This document shows, one piece after another, positions 60,774 through 64,000 of a stretch of 64,000 bases of DNA. Source of the stretch: Rotaria socialis (lineage: Eukaryota; Rotifera; Eurotatoria; Philodinida; Philodinidae). Under the pieces are notes generated by a model. That model searched no databases. It was not told the origin of the DNA and saw nothing but the letters and a program-made list of their open reading frames with translations. The stretch is taken from positions 186,564 to 250,563 of the forward strand of contig CAJNYU010002210.1 in assembly GCA_905331475.1 (NCBI GenBank), read 5' to 3'. The stretch's first letter is position 1; each line of letters begins with the position of its first letter. The position numbers were made by a program, and so were the translations under genes.

Positions 60774-63700
60774 CAGCAAACCTTAACTGAGGAAATGTAT
60801 CCCATATCGAATGCAAGAATAATTGCAGAGACATTATCACTCGACTTTGGTGTCCCTATTCGGATTCTGGACCAAACGTAAAATACGTATGCGAATACGC
60901 CATTAAAAAAACTGACTAACGATTCAGCTAATTTATAAATTTTATAATTTATAATAACTAAATCTAGGTCTAGTACTAAATTATTAATTGAAGCGACCTC
61001 CTAGCCAAATTTTTTCATTCATGCGCTTACCAAGACTTGAGCACAAGATGTGCCCATAGTTCTTGACTATTGATCAAGAAAGTCAAGAATTGCATGCTCT
61101 TGCAAAAAGAAGTTCGACTAGGGCCTCTATTTTATAAATTTTGTGACGTATAAAAACTGAATCTTTGTTCTTATCCTGAATTATAAATGGGAGCGAAATT
61201 GAATTTATAAATTTTATAAATTATATCCTAAATTATAAATGGGCTGCCAGTTTGACGATTTTTTCCTTTTGCTTTGGAATGATTTTCAAAAGATGGCGAT
61301 TTTTTTAATTTTCGAATTGGAAATAGTTATTCAGATATCGATTTATATTCGAAGTCGAACTAGACATCTCATGCGTAACCACAAGGAATACAAACGGAAC
61401 ATGAGATAAAACTAACGAAAGCCGACCGATTTCAGCTGAAAAAATTTCGGAAGTTCCAATCTTCCCCAGATCGTGCGCAGATTTCCCGACAAAGTCACAC
61501 CTCGTCATCCTCGATAATCGCACCATCAACAAAGTAAATTTCCAGCCAGCTTCTCTAATGCCAATAATCTCACGCACTGCTTCAAAATATCTGAAATGAG
61601 AGATATTGTATAAAAAAAGATCTGTAACGAGCTTTTTAGATATAATGTAATGAATGGGGCTTTCAAATATCTGAAATTGAAAGGGTAGACTGGGGAAGAT
61701 ATTTACGGATGCTTCTGAGTGAAACACAATAGAGGAGACTTAGAAAAAAACTCAAAGAAGTGGTTTGAACCCAGAACAGTCTTTAATGATCTTTCTAGAT
61801 AAAAGCCGGTGACGGCGACTTTTAAATACTTCAAATGGAAGATATTGGCTTAGAAACTTTTTTCTAGACGTTTCGATTTCAAACGGTATGAAACAGTTGA
61901 ATCCTCATTGTGGTCTATATTCTTAATTGTGAAGCGGGTTAAGGATTTTTACTTTACTTTTAGTTATGAATTTGGAAAGATGTTTGTCTCGAGCAGTACG
62001 TCTAATAAAACTACTTTAATTTTTTTCAACGAAGAGTCTAATGTCCTATAAGTGAGATGTATATATGAGTGTAGCAGTCAGCACTCGACGAATACTAAAT
62101 AGTCAGACGGTAGTTTAAAATGATACGGAAGAAAGCCGATTTTCGTTTATCTTGCTTATCTGTTATAGAATGCTTTTATAAGCTCTGAGCGAGACACACA
62201 TAGGACGCTTTAATTATCGAGTCTTTTTTCATATTTATTTCCCTATGACTGAGTCTATTCTGAATGTGGGTGTGAAATGAATACAATTTTAGGTCAATTC
62301 GGGCGATTTGAACTTTTTTCAATCATTCTTGAAATATTTCGTAAGATCTTTCTTTGAAATAGATTTGAAAGATGTTTAAAATTCTCACATATAACTCACA
62401 CATCAGGTGCGTAAAGTACTTTCAACTGTATTGACAATGATCTACCATAATGATGATGGACTGGACACATAACTACTGCTAGTTGAACTTTTATTGTGAT
62501 GTTAATTGATTTTCGATCAATATTACTACTAAAAGTGTTACGACTAGAATAAACTAGCTATGTTGATGTGTGCTGTTCACTTTATAGGACCAATGACATC
62601 TATTTCTGAATAGTCCACGTTCTGTAATCTGATTAGCCAAGCTGTTTTTTGATATTTTCTGTTAGCGAAAGGTAGAAATATCACAATATATAAAGAAATC
62701 ATACAAAGTCTTGGAAAATGATACACAAATTTTACACAATTCTGAAAAGTCTTTCGAATACTGGTGAAAGCTCTTGAAAGTCTTCATTGTCACTGCAAAG
62801 ACATCTGGAGAGCTTCGAATTTGTTATACCCTTAAGAAACTTCTTAAGTGATAATTCACTTTCGGTAACATATATTGCTTGAATATATAGAAAAAAATAT
62901 TTCAGTCAAGATACAGTAGGTCACATACATTGTGATTTTCCATAGCTCTTTAATGTGCACCAACATCAGGTGTACGCAGGTGAGAATTGAAAAAGACCAA
63001 AAAAGATCTGTATTTCTGAATTCTTGTGCTGTGAAAAATTTCTAATGCTTTCCAATATTTTTCAATGTATATCGAAATCCTTAGAAAGTCGTGGAAATGT
63101 GTAAGATGTCACAAACCAGTCAGATTGGATATAGACGTCTGAATACTCTTTCGGAGTTCTAGATTTGGAATTATACGACAAAAGAGATTGTAGTTATCCT
63201 TATCGCTGTTATGGGAATGCCATCTGATATGCTTTGCTGAATCATAGGAAACGACACAACAGTTTATCATTTATTGATATCTGCTGTCAGATCATCTTAG
63301 AAAGAAAGTGGAACTATATATGTTTGTTCTTCTCGAATTAAAATGAAATTCATGTATCTGACAGACATTATGCATTGAGTAGAGTGAGGAGTAGAAAAGA
63401 TCACGATTAATTTTAATGAATTACAAATCGATTACATTGTTAATACTGTTTTTTTTTGGAATTCGAAGTCTATTAAAGATTATACCACATCAGTCGTTCT
63501 TTTAATTGTAAAAGCTAGGTTAAAATCAATTTAAATCTCAAATTAACTAAATGTCTATCTTAATAAGATCTGAATATCTTATCAATTCGTCCTATCTTAA
63601 TTGACCACTCTTTCAATGGGTACTTTGTTCTCCTTTCAAAAGATAAAAATATTAGACAAAAGTCCCACCAAATTCATTGAGTATTCGAGCAATATTCAAA

Positions 63701-64000
63701 TGAAATTGTTCGCAGCATTTAAAGACTTCATTAAAAAATAATCGAACAACGCAAACTCTATCAATCGATAACTTTGATTACTTGAATCACGATGGAGTCT
63801 ATTAATATAAAATTGATTACAAACGATTCAGATCAGCAAAGGTTGGTTACGAGCTGCAACATTAACACACAAAATAATTCATTACACTTGATGCTTATTC
63901 TAAAGTTTTTGCATAGGTTATTATTCAATTTGAGGATGTGGACGCACGAAATTATTTCATTTTTAGATTTTTTACTTCTTATTATAGATTCCTTTTGAAC
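60774..64000. other. Gene-free block to the end of the window
   Basis: More than 3 kb without a supported gene. Bases 60925-61250 contain several repeats of the words aatttataaattttataa and cct(g/a)aattataaatggg. A 140-codon minus-strand frame at 61305-61727 and a 68-codon frame at 63792-63998 lack recognisable motifs. A lone gaatgtgggtgtgaaa is at 62264-62279. Confidence 0.45.

Noticed and set aside
61305-61727. 140-codon minus-strand open frame
   Set aside because: It is the longest frame in the last 3 kb, but it has no domain, no conserved pattern and no splice partners.
61760-61845. Possible tRNA B-box (ggttcaaacc on the minus strand)
   Set aside because: No matching acceptor stem, D arm or anticodon arm could be drawn around it.
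1-64000. CRISPR arrays, operons, ribosome binding sites or bacterial contamination
   Set aside because: No regular spaced repeats were seen; introns and intergenic spacing throughout are eukaryotic.
1-64000. LTR, LINE or Penelope-type retroelements
   Set aside because: No reverse-transcriptase motif, long terminal repeat or endonuclease domain was recognised in the translations.

Overview
This is an AT-rich (by eye about 70%) eukaryotic window with compact, intron-rich genes. Most introns are 48-80 bp and GT-AG, so genes have to be read as chains of short exons. Several signs point to a bdelloid rotifer, probably Rotaria-like: an F-box/repeat protein family I recognise from bdelloids, a plant-type DYW pentatricopeptide (PPR) gene in a metazoan-looking genome, a bacterial-type M48 peptidase that now carries introns, a phytochelatin-synthase fragment, and short tracts of the TGTGGG unit, which is the bdelloid telomere repeat. 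The organism is an inference; no rRNA or mitochondrial marker is present to prove it.

Layout. 1-3.6 kb: degraded coding scraps and a foldback element. 3.7-7.2 kb (minus): an NCOA5-like transcriptional coactivator with eight exons and a palindromic MITE in its fifth intron. 9.0 kb: a textbook hAT-type MITE with an 8-bp target duplication. 9.5-10.3 kb (plus): a RING/U-box plus von Willebrand A protein. 12.3-12.9 kb (minus): a claudin-like four-helix membrane protein. 15.0-16.0 kb (plus): an M48 metallopeptidase. 17.6-20.4 kb (minus): the DYW-type PPR protein with ten exons. 20.4-25.1 kb: assembly gap, telomere-like palindrome, foldback elements and an F-box fragment. 25.2-27.3 kb (minus): translation release factor eRF3. 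28.3-32.1 kb (minus): an EF-hand fragment, an unrecognised gene and an F-box pseudogene. 33.8-37.3 kb (minus): a single-PDZ protein whose 3' end is duplicated at 28.3 kb. 38-39.5 kb: a decayed EF-hand gene and a hAT-type element. 41.2-45.9 kb (minus): a full ABCC/MRP-type transporter. 47.1-47.5 kb: phytochelatin synthase C-terminal fragment. 47.9-49.9 kb: two foldback elements. 51.1-52.3 kb (minus): a seven-helix GPCR. 52.3-64 kb: gene-poor, repeat-rich DNA with a small cysteine-rich secreted protein at 60.2-60.5 kb.

The intact genes are unrelated housekeeping, signalling and transport functions; there is no operon or gene cluster logic. The unusual content is the probable horizontally acquired genes (PPR-DYW, M48, possibly phytochelatin synthase), a swarm of foldback/palindromic elements, and three dispersed palindromes built from telomere-like GGGTGT units, two of them just upstream of gene starts and one inside an intron. 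No retrovirus-like or other capsid-bearing element was recognised.
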